NCBI GenBank assembly: GCA_902619265.1
Contig: CACNDL010000002.1
Coordinates: 72,505 to 136,504 of the forward strand
Length of the DNA stretch: 64,000 nucleotides
Source of the DNA: an uncultured SAR86 cluster bacterium
GTDB taxonomy: Bacteria > Pseudomonadota > Gammaproteobacteria > Magnimaribacterales > TMED112
Reading direction: 5' to 3'
In this document: positions 39,033 to 49,783 of the stretch, piece after piece
How positions within the stretch are numbered: the stretch's first letter is position 1
Layout: each line of letters starts with the position of its first letter
The notes under the pieces: model-generated
Databases searched by the model: none
Told to the model about the DNA's origin: nothing
The model's input: only the letters and a program-made list of their open reading frames with translations
Made by a program: the position numbers and the translations under genes

Positions 39033-40094
39033 TTATTCTTTTTCTAAATGTATTGTGCTTGTTGGATAAGCAAAATCTGAACCATTCTTCTTAACAATTT
39101 TCATGATTTCAAGTATTAGATTTTCTCTTGCAATACAAAAATCATGCCACTTTGTCGATCTTGTAAAGCAATAAACAAGCATATCTATACTTGAGTCATT
39201 GAATTGAGTAACTCTGATTGTTGTTGTTGCCTCGTCAGCATTAGCTAAATCATCATTAGCAGCTACGTAAGATTCAATATCCTTTCTAATTGCTAATATC
39301 GTTTCTGGTGTAGTTTGATAGATAAGACCAACATTAAACATAATTCTTCTAAATGGCATTTCAGAGAAATTGATTATTTCTGAATCACTTAAAACTGAAT
39401 TGGGTACAAATACTGGTGCTTGATCAAACCTTCTAATTAATGTCGATCTAAAGTCTATTTTTTCCACTGATCCTTCAGCAACGCCCTCGACATTAATCCA
39501 ATCGCCTTGCTTGAATCTTTTTTCACCAATAATGAGTAAGCCACCAATTAAATTTTTGAAGAAATTCTGAGCACCCAAAGCTAATGCTACCGAGAATAAC
39601 CCTAGGCCAGCGATAATAGATGCAGCGTCAATGCCCCATAATTCTAAAACACTTACAACACCTATTAAGTAAGCAACAAATTTTATTGCTCTAAAAATCC
39701 ATGCCCTCAGTGTAGGAGATAAAAAGTCATATTTTTCTCCAACAAAATCTCTTAAAGGATCAACACTATCAGCAATTGACCAAAATACTGCTAAATAGAA
39801 ATAGGTTTGAACGATTAATGTGGCATATTCTGCATAAGTATCGGATAGAGGTAATGCGCCAACTAATGCATACACTCCGATACCTAGAGGAATTAGAGTT
39901 AATGGCTTTCTTAAACTAGTTACAAACGCATCATCATGTTTTGTATCGCTGGTACTTGCAAAAGCTAGAAGAGATTTAAATATTAATGTGCGGCTAAATA
40001 TTACAGCTATAAGAGTGAATAATATTATTGGGCCTATATCAATTGATATATTTATAAGATGTTCTGTTATTTCACTCATTTTCATTAATTCCAA
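39033..40094 (-). CDS. MscS-family mechanosensitive channel
   Basis: GIDAASIIAGLGLFSVALALGAQNFFKNLIGGLLIIGEKRFKQGDWINVEGVAEGSVEKIDFRSTLIRRFD. Confidence 0.9.
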   Translation of the reverse strand: MELMKMSEITEHLINISIDIGPIILFTLIAVIFSRTLIFKSLLAFASTSDTKHDDAFVTSLRKPLTLIPLGIGVYALVGALPLSDTYAEYATLIVQTYFYLAVFWSIADSVDPLRDFVGEKYDFLSPTLRAWIFRAIKFVAYLIGVVSVLELWGIDAASIIAGLGLFSVALALGAQNFFKNLIGGLLIIGEKRFKQGDWINVEGVAEGSVEKIDFRSTLIRRFDQAPVFVPNSVLSDSEIINFSEMPFRRIMFNVGLIYQTTPETILAIRKDIESYVAANDDLANADEATTTIRVTQFNDSSIDMLVYCFTRSTKWHDFCIARENLILEIMKIVKKNGSDFAYPTSTIHLEKE

Positions 40095-41814
40095 TACTTA
40101 AAAAATCATCTGATCTAAAATCACTTACACCAATTAACTTTTCATCCTCAAACATTATAGATGACGTTATACCGTTACTAAAGTCATATGTTGCTGGTCT
40201 TTGATAAAGAATAAAACCCCTAGCTTCCAAGTTTCTAATCACTTCTTCATCAAAACTCTCGTACATCAAGTGTTCTGGTAACCATTGATGATGGTATCTT
40301 GATTTATAAACGGATTCTTCTGGGCTCAGACCAAATTCATAATAGTTTAATATTACTTGAAGTACAGCTGTAATTATTCTAGAACCGCCTTGTGCGCCAG
40401 TAACTAAATAGGGTTGTTCATTTTTAAATACAATGGTTGGAGTCATCGAACTTAATGGCCTTTTTTGGGGTTCAATACGGTTTGCATAAGTCCCTAGTAG
40501 ACCAAAATAATTTGGTTGGTTGGGAGATGCAGAAAAATCATCCATCTCGTTATTCATTAGTAACCCTGTATCTTTAATTACAACTCCTGAACCAAATGCT
40601 GTATTCAAGGTAGTAGTTGTACTGACGATGTTTCCAAAACTATCTGCTATCGAGTAATGCGTGGTATTTTCTTTAAATTTAAATTTCACCGGATCATACT
40701 CTTCTGCAGTACTCATTCTTTTTAAATTTATATTCTCCAATAAATCTTTTGCCTTATCTTTACTCAGAAACTCTTCTTCAGGCACATCATAAAAATCTGA
40801 ATCAGCCATATAGACTGACCTCAAAGAATAAGCAATTTGCATAATCTCACTAATTTTTTGAATATTTTCAGCACTATGTGGATTTGTTTGATCTAATTCC
40901 AATTGTTCAATCATATTCAGCATTAATGCCAGTATTAAGCCTCCAGAGGAGGGCAGTGGCATAGTGACAATAGACAAATCCTTATAATTAAATCTAATAG
41001 GTGTACGAAATTTAGCTTTATAGTTACGTAAATCAGCAGATGAAATTAAACCACCATTTTTACGCATATCTAATTGTATTTTTTGAGCTGTTAAGCCTTT
41101 ATAAAACCCTGCAGGTCCTTTCTGAGCAATAAGTTTTAAAGTATTAGCAAGATCTGATTGAACTAATAGTTCTCCACTTTTTAGTATTGAACCATCATTA
41201 AAAAATATTTTTCTTCCATCGCTTGTTTTAGCTAATTTTTCTTTATAAGTTTCTAATGATTTAGCCAATGTGTCGGTGATAGGAAAACCCTCTCTAGCAA
41301 GAATAATTGCCGGTTCAATTAGTTTTTTCCAAGGCAATAAGCCAAATCTTTGATGAGCTATATATAAACCATATACAGTACCTGGTACTCCAGAACTTTT
41401 ATAAGACTCTAGAGCTAAGTTTCGATCAACTTTTCCATCTACGACAAACATATCCTCAGTTGCCTTATTCGGAGCCATTTCTCTGTAATCTAGAGCATAG
41501 TCAGTGTTGGTATTTTTATCATGAATAATCATAAAACCTCCACCGCCAATAGGACTTGCTTGAGGTAAAACAACGCTTAAAGCAAAAGAAACTGCTACAG
41601 ATGCATCGATAGCATTTCCACCATCTAATAAGATTTGATTACCAATTTCAGAGGCTAAATAATGTCTCGTAACGATCATTGACTGATCTGCTGTAACAGT
41701 CTTTCCTCTAATTATTTGATCATTGCTCAGAACAGGTAATCCGATGAGTAGTAAAAGTGCTGTTATAAAGAATGGTTTTACCATAAAAAATTTTTCTTTG
41801 GTGATTCTTTCCAA
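40072..41814 (-). CDS. ggt: Gamma-glutamyltransferase
   Basis: LLDGGNAIDASVA, NEMDDFS, TTHYSIADSFGNIVSTTTTLNTAFGSG, PLSSMTPTIV, GAQGGSRIITAV. Confidence 0.95.
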   Translation of the reverse strand: MERITKEKFFMVKPFFITALLLLIGLPVLSNDQIIRGKTVTADQSMIVTRHYLASEIGNQILLDGGNAIDASVAVSFALSVVLPQASPIGGGGFMIIHDKNTNTDYALDYREMAPNKATEDMFVVDGKVDRNLALESYKSSGVPGTVYGLYIAHQRFGLLPWKKLIEPAIILAREGFPITDTLAKSLETYKEKLAKTSDGRKIFFNDGSILKSGELLVQSDLANTLKLIAQKGPAGFYKGLTAQKIQLDMRKNGGLISSADLRNYKAKFRTPIRFNYKDLSIVTMPLPSSGGLILALMLNMIEQLELDQTNPHSAENIQKISEIMQIAYSLRSVYMADSDFYDVPEEEFLSKDKAKDLLENINLKRMSTAEEYDPVKFKFKENTTHYSIADSFGNIVSTTTTLNTAFGSGVVIKDTGLLMNNEMDDFSASPNQPNYFGLLGTYANRIEPQKRPLSSMTPTIVFKNEQPYLVTGAQGGSRIITAVLQVILNYYEFGLSPEESVYKSRYHHQWLPEHLMYESFDEEVIRNLEARGFILYQRPATYDFSNGITSSIMFEDEKLIGVSDFRSDDFLSIGINENE

Positions 41815-42776
41815 TTGTGTTCGTAGAGTTTTTTAAATGTAAAAGCTCTTTCTTCATCAACTATTTTTTTGTTCTTAATATCTATCCCTGTAAAATCTTT
41901 ATAATCAGCTAAAGACCTAACACTTCCTAATCCATATACATTAGTAAGATTGCCTTGCACAATTCGATCGATTCTTTTTTTACTTTTTGCTTGAAGTTCA
42001 GTCCATTTAACTGTTCTGTTTTTATCTTCATCTTCATTCCAATGCATTGGTCTTTTAGCTAAGTTCGAATAGTCTACATAACAGTGAAATAGTGGTATCT
42101 TTGGTATGTGAAACACGTCATAACCATTGGTAAATAACCGAAGGGATAAAGTAGTTTCTTCACCTTCAAAATAAAGATGAGGATCATAAGGGACATCTTC
42201 TATCAATCTGCTTTCTGCAAACATAAAACCTGCCGAGATTAAAAAACCTCTATATATTTCTTTTGATTGAGAAGGCAGCCCCTTTTGCATAGAAAAATAT
42301 CCATCTTTAAAAGTTTTTTCGCTATCTACAATCATTACATGAGTGGAATGATCATCTTCTTGTAATTTTCTGAAAACCTTTTTTTCAAAGTCTATTATTT
42401 CAAAGCCCCTTGGATATGCTGATATCACCGGTTTATCAACATGTTTTTTAATTGTCTGTAAATATTGAATTAGATATTCATCCCAATTCTTTTCAAACAC
42501 AGTATGTGAGTCTACTTGTAAAAAATATTCTTCATCTTGCATTAATGTTTGAGCGTTAGCTCTGGCCCAACATGGACCACGTGCATCTTTTGGATCTATG
42601 TGTATATATGAAATCTGATCTTTCAGCTTTGCTTTAGAGAAATCTAATTTAACTTTACATTGATCAATTATTCCAAATCTTAAATTCTCTTTAAATTTTG
42701 CATTTGTATAAGCGCTATTGATAGTTATGGGTAATAACAAATCTTGATAAGAAGCTATAGATATAAATATTTTCAT
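41778..42776 (-). CDS. Glycosyltransferase related to Skp1-hydroxyproline GlcNAc-transferase (GlcNAc family)
   Basis: IFISIASYQDLLLPITINSAYTNA, DARGPCWARANAQ, LQVDSHTVFEKNWDEYLI, FEGEETTLSLRLFTNGYDVFH. Confidence 0.8.
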   Translation of the reverse strand: MKIFISIASYQDLLLPITINSAYTNAKFKENLRFGIIDQCKVKLDFSKAKLKDQISYIHIDPKDARGPCWARANAQTLMQDEEYFLQVDSHTVFEKNWDEYLIQYLQTIKKHVDKPVISAYPRGFEIIDFEKKVFRKLQEDDHSTHVMIVDSEKTFKDGYFSMQKGLPSQSKEIYRGFLISAGFMFAESRLIEDVPYDPHLYFEGEETTLSLRLFTNGYDVFHIPKIPLFHCYVDYSNLAKRPMHWNEDEDKNRTVKWTELQAKSKKRIDRIVQGNLTNVYGLGSVRSLADYKDFTGIDIKNKKIVDEERAFTFKKLYEHNWKESPKKNFLW

Positions 42777-43333
42777 TAATGTTTTGTTATGATCTCACTG
42801 TTTTGAATTTTATCAATATCATAACCAACTTCTTTTGAAATTGATCTGACTAACTCCTCAGGCTCTTCATTAAACACAATTTCATTCTGAGTATCTAGAA
42901 TTAACCAACTATTTTTTGAAGCTTCATAATCGAGTTGGCCGGCATCCCAACCACAGTAGCCTAGTGCTAATCTATATGAGCCATCGAATGTACCATTCCC
43001 AATTGATTCAATAACCTCAATACTTGATGTTAAACATAGACCATTATGTACAACAAGAGATTCTTTATGTTGTGGTTGATTGTGAATTACAAATAATTTA
43101 TTCATATCTACAGGACCACCATTCAATAGATTTTTTCTTTCAATGTCAGCATTAATTTTTAATGACTTAAAAATTATATTTTCGCTAATTGGTATTACCT
43201 TATTCATAACAATACCTAAAGCTCCTTGTTGATTATGTTCAAAGATATATATCAAGGAGTTATAAAAATAATCGTTTTGATTTTTCTCTTGAAAGTATAA
43301 GAACTTGTTCACAAAAAAATTTTCTTCTGACAT
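42776..43333 (-). CDS. YqgE/AlgH family protein
   Basis: SLIYIFEHNQQGALGIVMNKV, LLNGGPVDMNKLFVIH, LALGYCGWDAGQLDYEASKNSWL. Confidence 0.9.
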   Translation of the reverse strand: MSEENFFVNKFLYFQEKNQNDYFYNSLIYIFEHNQQGALGIVMNKVIPISENIIFKSLKINADIERKNLLNGGPVDMNKLFVIHNQPQHKESLVVHNGLCLTSSIEVIESIGNGTFDGSYRLALGYCGWDAGQLDYEASKNSWLILDTQNEIVFNEEPEELVRSISKEVGYDIDKIQNSEIITKH

Positions 43334-43368
43334 AATTTAATCTTTATTAAACATATTGTTTTTATTAT

Positions 43369-45027
43369 ATGTCTGAACCAAAAATTTCTACAAAACAAAA
43401 TCTATCAGAAGCATTTGCCGAGCTTAGAAAATTAAACCCATTGTTAGAATTAACAGATCGTGAGATTAATGGTGTTAATTTCAAAGTATTTCAAAATGCA
43501 CCTAAAACAATGAGAGATCTTTTTGGAGCAATAGAACTTTTGCAAGGTGATTTTCCTTTCATTAGTGAAGATGCTAATGAATTAACATTTCTTGAAAGCT
43601 TAGCTAAAGCAAAAAGTATATGTAAGTTCTTACAAGATGAAGGGATTAAACCAAACGATAGAGTCGGAATTTGCATGCAAAATTGTACTGAATGGGCTGT
43701 TATTTATCTCGCACTAGCTGGATACGGAGCCACTGCGGTCCCTTTTAATTCATGGTGGAAAACAGAAGAACTTGATTATGGTATTGAACATAGTGAAGTT
43801 AAGTTAATTTTTGTTGACCCAAAAAGATATGAGCTAATAAAGAATCATGAAATTAAAAAAGTTGTAACCGAACCGATTGATGGATGTGTAAGTTATGAAG
43901 ACATATCAAATACTGAGAACTTAGATTGGCCAGAAGATAACGCAACAGATGAGGATCTTACCGTGCTTCTTTATACGTCTGGTTCCACAGGATTGCCTAA
44001 GGGTGTAATGCTAACTCACCTGGCAATAATTAATGCCTTATTTAGTTTCTACACACTGGGAGAGTTAAGAAAAATAGTTCACGATGAACAACTATTAATA
44101 GTTGAAAATGCATCAGTACTGATAAATGTACCTTTATTTCACGTAACAGGTTTAATTACACAATTTTTGCTTTCAATGCTGGCCAAAAGAAAAATCATAA
44201 TTATGCACAAATGGGATGCAACCTATGCTTTAGATTTAATTCAACAACATAAAGTAACAAATTTAAGTGGTGTTCCAACTCAAAGTTGGGACTTAATGAA
44301 CCATCCCGCTGTTGATGATTATGATTTATCATCGTTAATCGATATAGGCGCTGGTGGAGCAGCACGGCCGGAAGATCAAGTTTTTAATTTACATGAAAAA
44401 TTTAACATTCCTATGACGTTTGCTTGGGGTATGACAGAGACTTCAGCCTTAGGGACGATTTTAAGAGGACATGATTATTTAAAAAGACCAAACAGTGCAG
44501 GCTTAATAGTTCCAAATATTACTGAAATTGCAATAATGGATGATGATGAAAATTTCTTAGATACAAACTCTGTTGGAGAAATTGTATTCAAATCGCCATC
44601 AAATACTATTGGTTATTTAAAAAACGAAGAGGAAACAAATAAAACAATTGTCGATGGTTGGCTCAAAACTGGTGATCTTGGATACCTTGATGATGATGGA
44701 TATCTTTTTATCTTAGATAGAAAAAAGGCACTTATTATTCGGGGTGGAGAAAATATATCTTGTTTAGAAGTTGAAAATGCTCTCGATAAACATCCAGAAA
44801 TTATTGAGTCTTGTGTTTCTGGAATAGAAGATGAGAAATTTGGTGAAATAGTAGGTGCGTACATTTATGCAAAAAAACCGATAGATAAAGAAGATTTAAA
44901 AATCTTTCTAAAAGATAAATTAGCAAATTATAAAATCCCGGAAGTAATTCTATTCACATCAGAAGCATTACCAAGAATAGCGTCTGAAAAAATTGATAGA
45001 GTAAGTGTGAAAAACCTACTTTCATAA
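43369..45027 (+). CDS. AMP-dependent acyl-CoA synthetase/ligase
   Basis: LLYTSGSTGLPKGVMLTH, AWGMTETSALGT, GWLKTGDLGYLDDDGYLFILDRKK. Confidence 0.93.
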   Translation: MSEPKISTKQNLSEAFAELRKLNPLLELTDREINGVNFKVFQNAPKTMRDLFGAIELLQGDFPFISEDANELTFLESLAKAKSICKFLQDEGIKPNDRVGICMQNCTEWAVIYLALAGYGATAVPFNSWWKTEELDYGIEHSEVKLIFVDPKRYELIKNHEIKKVVTEPIDGCVSYEDISNTENLDWPEDNATDEDLTVLLYTSGSTGLPKGVMLTHLAIINALFSFYTLGELRKIVHDEQLLIVENASVLINVPLFHVTGLITQFLLSMLAKRKIIIMHKWDATYALDLIQQHKVTNLSGVPTQSWDLMNHPAVDDYDLSSLIDIGAGGAARPEDQVFNLHEKFNIPMTFAWGMTETSALGTILRGHDYLKRPNSAGLIVPNITEIAIMDDDENFLDTNSVGEIVFKSPSNTIGYLKNEEETNKTIVDGWLKTGDLGYLDDDGYLFILDRKKALIIRGGENISCLEVENALDKHPEIIESCVSGIEDEKFGEIVGAYIYAKKPIDKEDLKIFLKDKLANYKIPEVILFTSEALPRIASEKIDRVSVKNLLS

Positions 45028-45054
45028 CTGAAAAAGATAAAGTAAATTACAAAA

Positions 45055-45732
45055 ATGACTAAAAAAGTATTCATAGTTGAAGATGAGCCTGATCTCAGAG
45101 ATACACTTCAATATAATTTTGAAAATGAAGGTTTCAAAGTAAAGTCATTCCCAAATGGAGAATCTTTTTTAGAAACTATCAAAAATGATAAACCTAATTT
45201 AGTTATTCTTGATTTAATGTTACCTGGCATATCAGGTTTAGATGTTTGTCGAAATCTAAGAATGAATGAAGATAATGAAAATGTCGCAGTAGTCATGTTA
45301 ACAGCAAAAAGTGAAGAGATTGATAGAATTGTTGGATTTGAATTAGGTGCAGATGACTATGTAACTAAACCCTTCAGTGTAAGAGAACTTATTTTAAGGG
45401 TTAAAGTGCTTCTTAAAAAGAGGTCAGATGATATAGATCAAAACTTGCTAGAATTTGGCCCTATAGCTATGAATCTTGATGCTCATGATGTTTCTGTTGA
45501 AGGCAAAAATATTCTGTTAACGGCCCTAGAATTTAAATTATTGAAACATTTACTTAAAAGAAAGGGCAGAGTTCAAACTAGAGATCAATTACTTGGAGAT
45601 GTTTGGGGTTATAGTTCAGAAGTCACTACAAGAACAGTAGATACTCATATTAAAAGATTAAGAGAAAAGCTCGGAAAACCTGGGGAACTAATACAGACAA
45701 TAAGAGGTGTTGGTTACAGGTTCAATAATTAG
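45055..45732 (+). CDS. phoB: PhoB-like response regulator
   Basis: Receiver plus winged-helix output domain; LVILDLMLPGISGLDVCR, VWGYSSEVTTRTVDTHIKRLREKLG. Confidence 0.85.
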   Translation: MTKKVFIVEDEPDLRDTLQYNFENEGFKVKSFPNGESFLETIKNDKPNLVILDLMLPGISGLDVCRNLRMNEDNENVAVVMLTAKSEEIDRIVGFELGADDYVTKPFSVRELILRVKVLLKKRSDDIDQNLLEFGPIAMNLDAHDVSVEGKNILLTALEFKLLKHLLKRKGRVQTRDQLLGDVWGYSSEVTTRTVDTHIKRLREKLGKPGELIQTIRGVGYRFNN

Positions 45733-45737
45733 TCTTA

Positions 45738-47507
45738 ATGTTTAATTTTTTGACTTCACTTAAGCTATCTCGAGTCTTCATATTATCAATATTATTTCTA
45801 ACATTTATTGTTTTTATTGTAGTAACAATTTTCTCTTCATTTATTTACAACAATTCAAGAATACAGTTAGTTGAAGCACTTTATATACAAGCTCAATCTA
45901 TTAATAAATTATTGCCTGAATATGATGAGAATATTAATTTTGATCAATACACAGATAATCTAGCAGTACAAGATACGAAATTTAATGAATTGAGAGTAAC
46001 AGTCATTGATAAGAATTGGGATGTAATAGGCGATTCCTTAGTCGATGGACAAGAATTATATCTTTTAGAAAAACATTCTCCAGAAACAAGACTAGAAATT
46101 CAAGATGCGTTGAATAATGTTTATGGTTCAACAAGTAGAAGAAGTGAATCTACAGGTTTAGATTTAATATATGTAGCAATTAAGAGAGATCCAAATGATA
46201 TTAATCAAGGTTTAGTAAGAGTAGCTTTACCTTTTGATATTTGGGAATCTTTTTTTAATTTCTTCATTTACCCTTTTTTAGTCCTATTCTTATTAATTAT
46301 TGCCTCATCTAGTTTTCTTAGTTTGAACGTTGAATATAACTTAAGAAGAGATTTAGATTCACTCTTAAAAAGTACGAGAAAAGCCATAAAGGGGCAGAAC
46401 ATATCTAATTTAAAGAGTGGAGATGAACAGTTAAGTACTTTATCCGATGCTGTAAAACAAATTGCTCAGAGATTGAATGTTGAAGTAGAACAAGCAATTG
46501 AACAAAGGACAGAGTTTGGAACAGTACTAGACAGTATGAACCAAGGTGTTGTTATTTTTAATAAAAATCATAAAGTTCGATTTTCTAACGATATTGCTCT
46601 AGAAATGTTCGGCAAACATCAATTTTTTTTGAAAGAGAAAATTGAGGTAAAAAAACTACAACCGATAAATAAACTTCTCAAAAAATTAAAAAAAATCTCT
46701 TCAGAAGAGGTTGAACTTTCAATAAACGTAAACAACGAAGAAAAACATTTTCTTATTTCTGGTTCAAAGATGGATTCAACGAATGAGTATATTGTAGTTA
46801 TCAGTGATATATCGTCTTTAAGAAAACTAGAAGATTTAAGGAAAAATTTAATATCAGATATCTCTCATGAAATTAAAACTCCTGTATCTGTTATTAGAGC
46901 AGGTTCTGAAACATTGCATTCAGGAAGTATCAAAGATCCTAAAGTTACTTCGAAATTTACAAAATCTATCTTAGATAATTCAGAAAGATTAAGTGAAATG
47001 ATCGATGATCTTCTAGAACTTGAAAAGATAGAATTTGGTGGATTGGTAATTAAAAAAGAAAAAATAATTCCACATAAAGAAATTAATAAAATTTTAAGCA
47101 CTATTGAAGCGCTACTCGTCGAAAATAAATTAGTAGTTGAAAATAACATAAATGAAGAATTAATTTTAAGAACAGATAAAGAATCATTTAGATCGATATT
47201 CTCAAATTTATTAAATAATGCGATTAAATACTCACCAAAAGGCTCTAAGATTATCTTTAATGCAGCTAAAGAAAAAAAATCTATAGTAATTTCTATTAAA
47301 GATAATGGTTATGGGATAGAAAAAAATAGTATAAAAAGGGTATTTGAGAGATTTTACAGGTCTTCAAAAGCAAGAGCACATACAAAAGGGACAGGGCTTG
47401 GACTAGCACTTGTAAAGCAACTTTCTTCAAGAATAGGTGCTAATGTTAAGGTTGAATCTCAAATTAATGTTGGCTCAGAATTCTTTGTCTCATTTCAGGA
47501 CAAGTAG
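45738..47507 (+). CDS. phoR: PhoR-like sensor histidine kinase
   Basis: LISDISHEIKTPVSVIRAGSETL, NLLNNAIKYSPKGSKI, GTGLGLALVKQ. Confidence 0.85.
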   Translation: MFNFLTSLKLSRVFILSILFLTFIVFIVVTIFSSFIYNNSRIQLVEALYIQAQSINKLLPEYDENINFDQYTDNLAVQDTKFNELRVTVIDKNWDVIGDSLVDGQELYLLEKHSPETRLEIQDALNNVYGSTSRRSESTGLDLIYVAIKRDPNDINQGLVRVALPFDIWESFFNFFIYPFLVLFLLIIASSSFLSLNVEYNLRRDLDSLLKSTRKAIKGQNISNLKSGDEQLSTLSDAVKQIAQRLNVEVEQAIEQRTEFGTVLDSMNQGVVIFNKNHKVRFSNDIALEMFGKHQFFLKEKIEVKKLQPINKLLKKLKKISSEEVELSINVNNEEKHFLISGSKMDSTNEYIVVISDISSLRKLEDLRKNLISDISHEIKTPVSVIRAGSETLHSGSIKDPKVTSKFTKSILDNSERLSEMIDDLLELEKIEFGGLVIKKEKIIPHKEINKILSTIEALLVENKLVVENNINEELILRTDKESFRSIFSNLLNNAIKYSPKGSKIIFNAAKEKKSIVISIKDNGYGIEKNSIKRVFERFYRSSKARAHTKGTGLGLALVKQLSSRIGANVKVESQINVGSEFFVSFQDK

Positions 47508-47520
47508 TAAAATCTAGATT

Positions 47521-47958
47521 ATGAATAAACAAGATTTAATAAGGTTTTCAATATTTTCATTACTTTTACTGGTTGTATTAATTTTTTATTACAATCTTGG
47601 TTTTTTATCCTTCACTACAGTGAATATTAATCAACAATTGCCAAAACCCATTAAAACCACAAGAGAATCTACACAAACAGTACAAAATATTGGATCTGTT
47701 GAAACAGCAAAGAAATTAACTTTAGGTTTTGAGCTTGTTGGAATTAGAGGAAATAATCCACAAAGTACTATCATTATTCTGGATAAAGATAAGTATAAAC
47801 TTGTTGAACAAGGTGAAAATATTACAAATCAAATAAGTTTTTCTCATGTCGAAGGTTCACGAGCTTACTTTTTTGATGGTAAAGACTATAGTTTTCTTGA
47901 TATCATAGGTGCAGAGAAATCTTTCAACCAAGACAGAATAGATCTCATTAAGGAATAG
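47521..47958 (+). CDS. gspC: T2SS inner-membrane protein GspC (short, no PDZ domain visible)
   Basis: N-terminal TM, then HR-like LGFELVGIRGNNPQSTIIILDKDKYKLVEQGENI; position before gspD. Confidence 0.75.
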   Translation: MNKQDLIRFSIFSLLLLVVLIFYYNLGFLSFTTVNINQQLPKPIKTTRESTQTVQNIGSVETAKKLTLGFELVGIRGNNPQSTIIILDKDKYKLVEQGENITNQISFSHVEGSRAYFFDGKDYSFLDIIGAEKSFNQDRIDLIKE

Positions 47959-47963
47959 AAAGT

Positions 47964-49781
47964 ATGAAAAAATTTATTTTCACAGCATTATTGTCTCTGT
48001 CGTTAGTGGCACAGGACCAAAATATTTTCTATAAAGATGCTGATATAAAAACATTTGCACAAGATATTGCACTCTTGACAGATAAAACGATTATTTTAGA
48101 TCCAAGAGTAAAGGGTGTTATTTCAATATATTCTGATGCACCTCTTGATTCGGAATCTATTTGGGAAGTGTTTATTTCGACAATGGAAGTACAGGGTTAC
48201 AATGTATTAAAAGACGGTAATATCTATAGAGTTATTCCTTCACAAGAAGGGGTTAAAAATTTCTCAGAAGATGGACCACTTGCTGGTTCAATTGGTTCAG
48301 AAGTCATTAAATTAAGATTTTCCAGTGCCAAAGATATAGTAAATGCTGTTAAGCCGATTGTTGGGGTAAGATCGTATATTGTCGCTCTACAGAACGATAG
48401 AGAAGTTCTTATAGCTGACGATGCTGATAATATTAAAAGAGTTAGAGATATCATAAGAAACTTAGACTCTGAATTAGATACGAGTATTTCTGATTTTAAA
48501 CTTAAAAACCTATCGGCTATCGAAGCATTGAGGCTTATTAACTCTCTTAAATCAGATCCTAATACTCGTTTTGATAAGTTAGCCGTAGCCACATTCCAAG
48601 GTTCAAATAAGCTAATTTTTAGCGGTCCTCTTGAAATTGTTACTAGAGCAAAAAGGGTGATTTCCCAATTAGATTTAGATAATAGTTTAAATGAGAACAC
48701 AAAGGTTATTTACCTTAATTATTCGCAAGCCGAAGATATATTAAAGATTTTAAAAGATGTTTCTGCTTCTTTTAACCAAGAGCAAAATATCGATTATAAA
48801 ACCGTAATAACATCACATGAAGAAACAAATTCCATCGTCATTAGATCTAACCCACAAACAATTAAAACTTTAACTTCTATAGTTGAACAATTAGACATAA
48901 GAAGGCCTCAAGTATTTGTTGAAGCTATTATTGTCGAAATATCTGATGAATCTGCTAAGGCTTTAGGTGTTGATACAATTTACTCTGGTGATGCTACAAA
49001 TAATACTCCGATAGCATTATCACGATTTCCCTCAACAACAAGTCCAGATCTTCTCTCTCTAGCTATTAGCGCTGATGATGACTCAAATTTAGGAGCTAAT
49101 ACCAGTGCAGCATCTTCGCTTCTGAGCACCAGAGGGCTTGTAGCTGGTGTTGGAAATATTATCGACGGAGAAGATAATTTTGCAATGCTGTTATCCGTAT
49201 TAAAAGATGACTCAAATTCAAATATCCTATCAACGCCATCAGCAGTAGTAATGGATAATGAAGAAGCATCATTATTAGTAGGGCAAGAGATACCAGTTAC
49301 AACAGGTGAATCACTTGGAACAAATAATCTTACTCCATTTAGAACTACAGCTCGAGAAGAGATCGGTATTAAATTAGAAGTTAAACCACAAATAAATGAA
49401 GCAGATTCAGTCGCACTTTTTATAAGACAAGAAGTGTCTAGTATTGCTGGATCACAACTTCCAAATTCATCAGATTTAATTACAAATAAAAGAGAAATTG
49501 AGACTACTGTTTTAGCTGATAATGGTGAAATTTTGGTGTTAGGCGGTCTTATCAGTGAAGATATACAAGAATCAGTAAATAAAGTGCCCTTGCTTGGTGA
49601 TTTGCCTATAATTGGAGCTTTATTTAGATCTTCTGCAAAATCTGTCGAGCAGAGAAATTTAATGATTTTTTTAAGACCTACAATCTTACGAGATTCCATT
49701 ACTACTAAAGATTTATCGGAAGAAAAGTTCAATTTAATTCGTGCAAAACAGTTACTAAAAGAAGAAGAATCAAGTAACTAA
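47964..49781 (+). CDS. gspD: T2SS secretin GspD
   Basis: N0-N3 domains, VEAIIVEIS, TTVLADNGEILVLGGLI, VPLLGDLPIIGALFRS. Confidence 0.95.
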   Translation: MKKFIFTALLSLSLVAQDQNIFYKDADIKTFAQDIALLTDKTIILDPRVKGVISIYSDAPLDSESIWEVFISTMEVQGYNVLKDGNIYRVIPSQEGVKNFSEDGPLAGSIGSEVIKLRFSSAKDIVNAVKPIVGVRSYIVALQNDREVLIADDADNIKRVRDIIRNLDSELDTSISDFKLKNLSAIEALRLINSLKSDPNTRFDKLAVATFQGSNKLIFSGPLEIVTRAKRVISQLDLDNSLNENTKVIYLNYSQAEDILKILKDVSASFNQEQNIDYKTVITSHEETNSIVIRSNPQTIKTLTSIVEQLDIRRPQVFVEAIIVEISDESAKALGVDTIYSGDATNNTPIALSRFPSTTSPDLLSLAISADDDSNLGANTSAASSLLSTRGLVAGVGNIIDGEDNFAMLLSVLKDDSNSNILSTPSAVVMDNEEASLLVGQEIPVTTGESLGTNNLTPFRTTAREEIGIKLEVKPQINEADSVALFIRQEVSSIAGSQLPNSSDLITNKREIETTVLADNGEILVLGGLISEDIQESVNKVPLLGDLPIIGALFRSSAKSVEQRNLMIFLRPTILRDSITTKDLSEEKFNLIRAKQLLKEEESSN

Positions 49782-49783
49782 AA

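Noticed and set aside
48224-48700. 158-aa minus-strand ORF inside gspD
   Set aside because: Antisense shadow ORF of gspD; no independent support.
48980-49732. 250-aa minus-strand ORF inside gspD
   Set aside because: Fully antisense to the well-supported secretin gene; no recognisable family, and its serine-rich composition is typical of antisense frames in AT-rich coding DNA.
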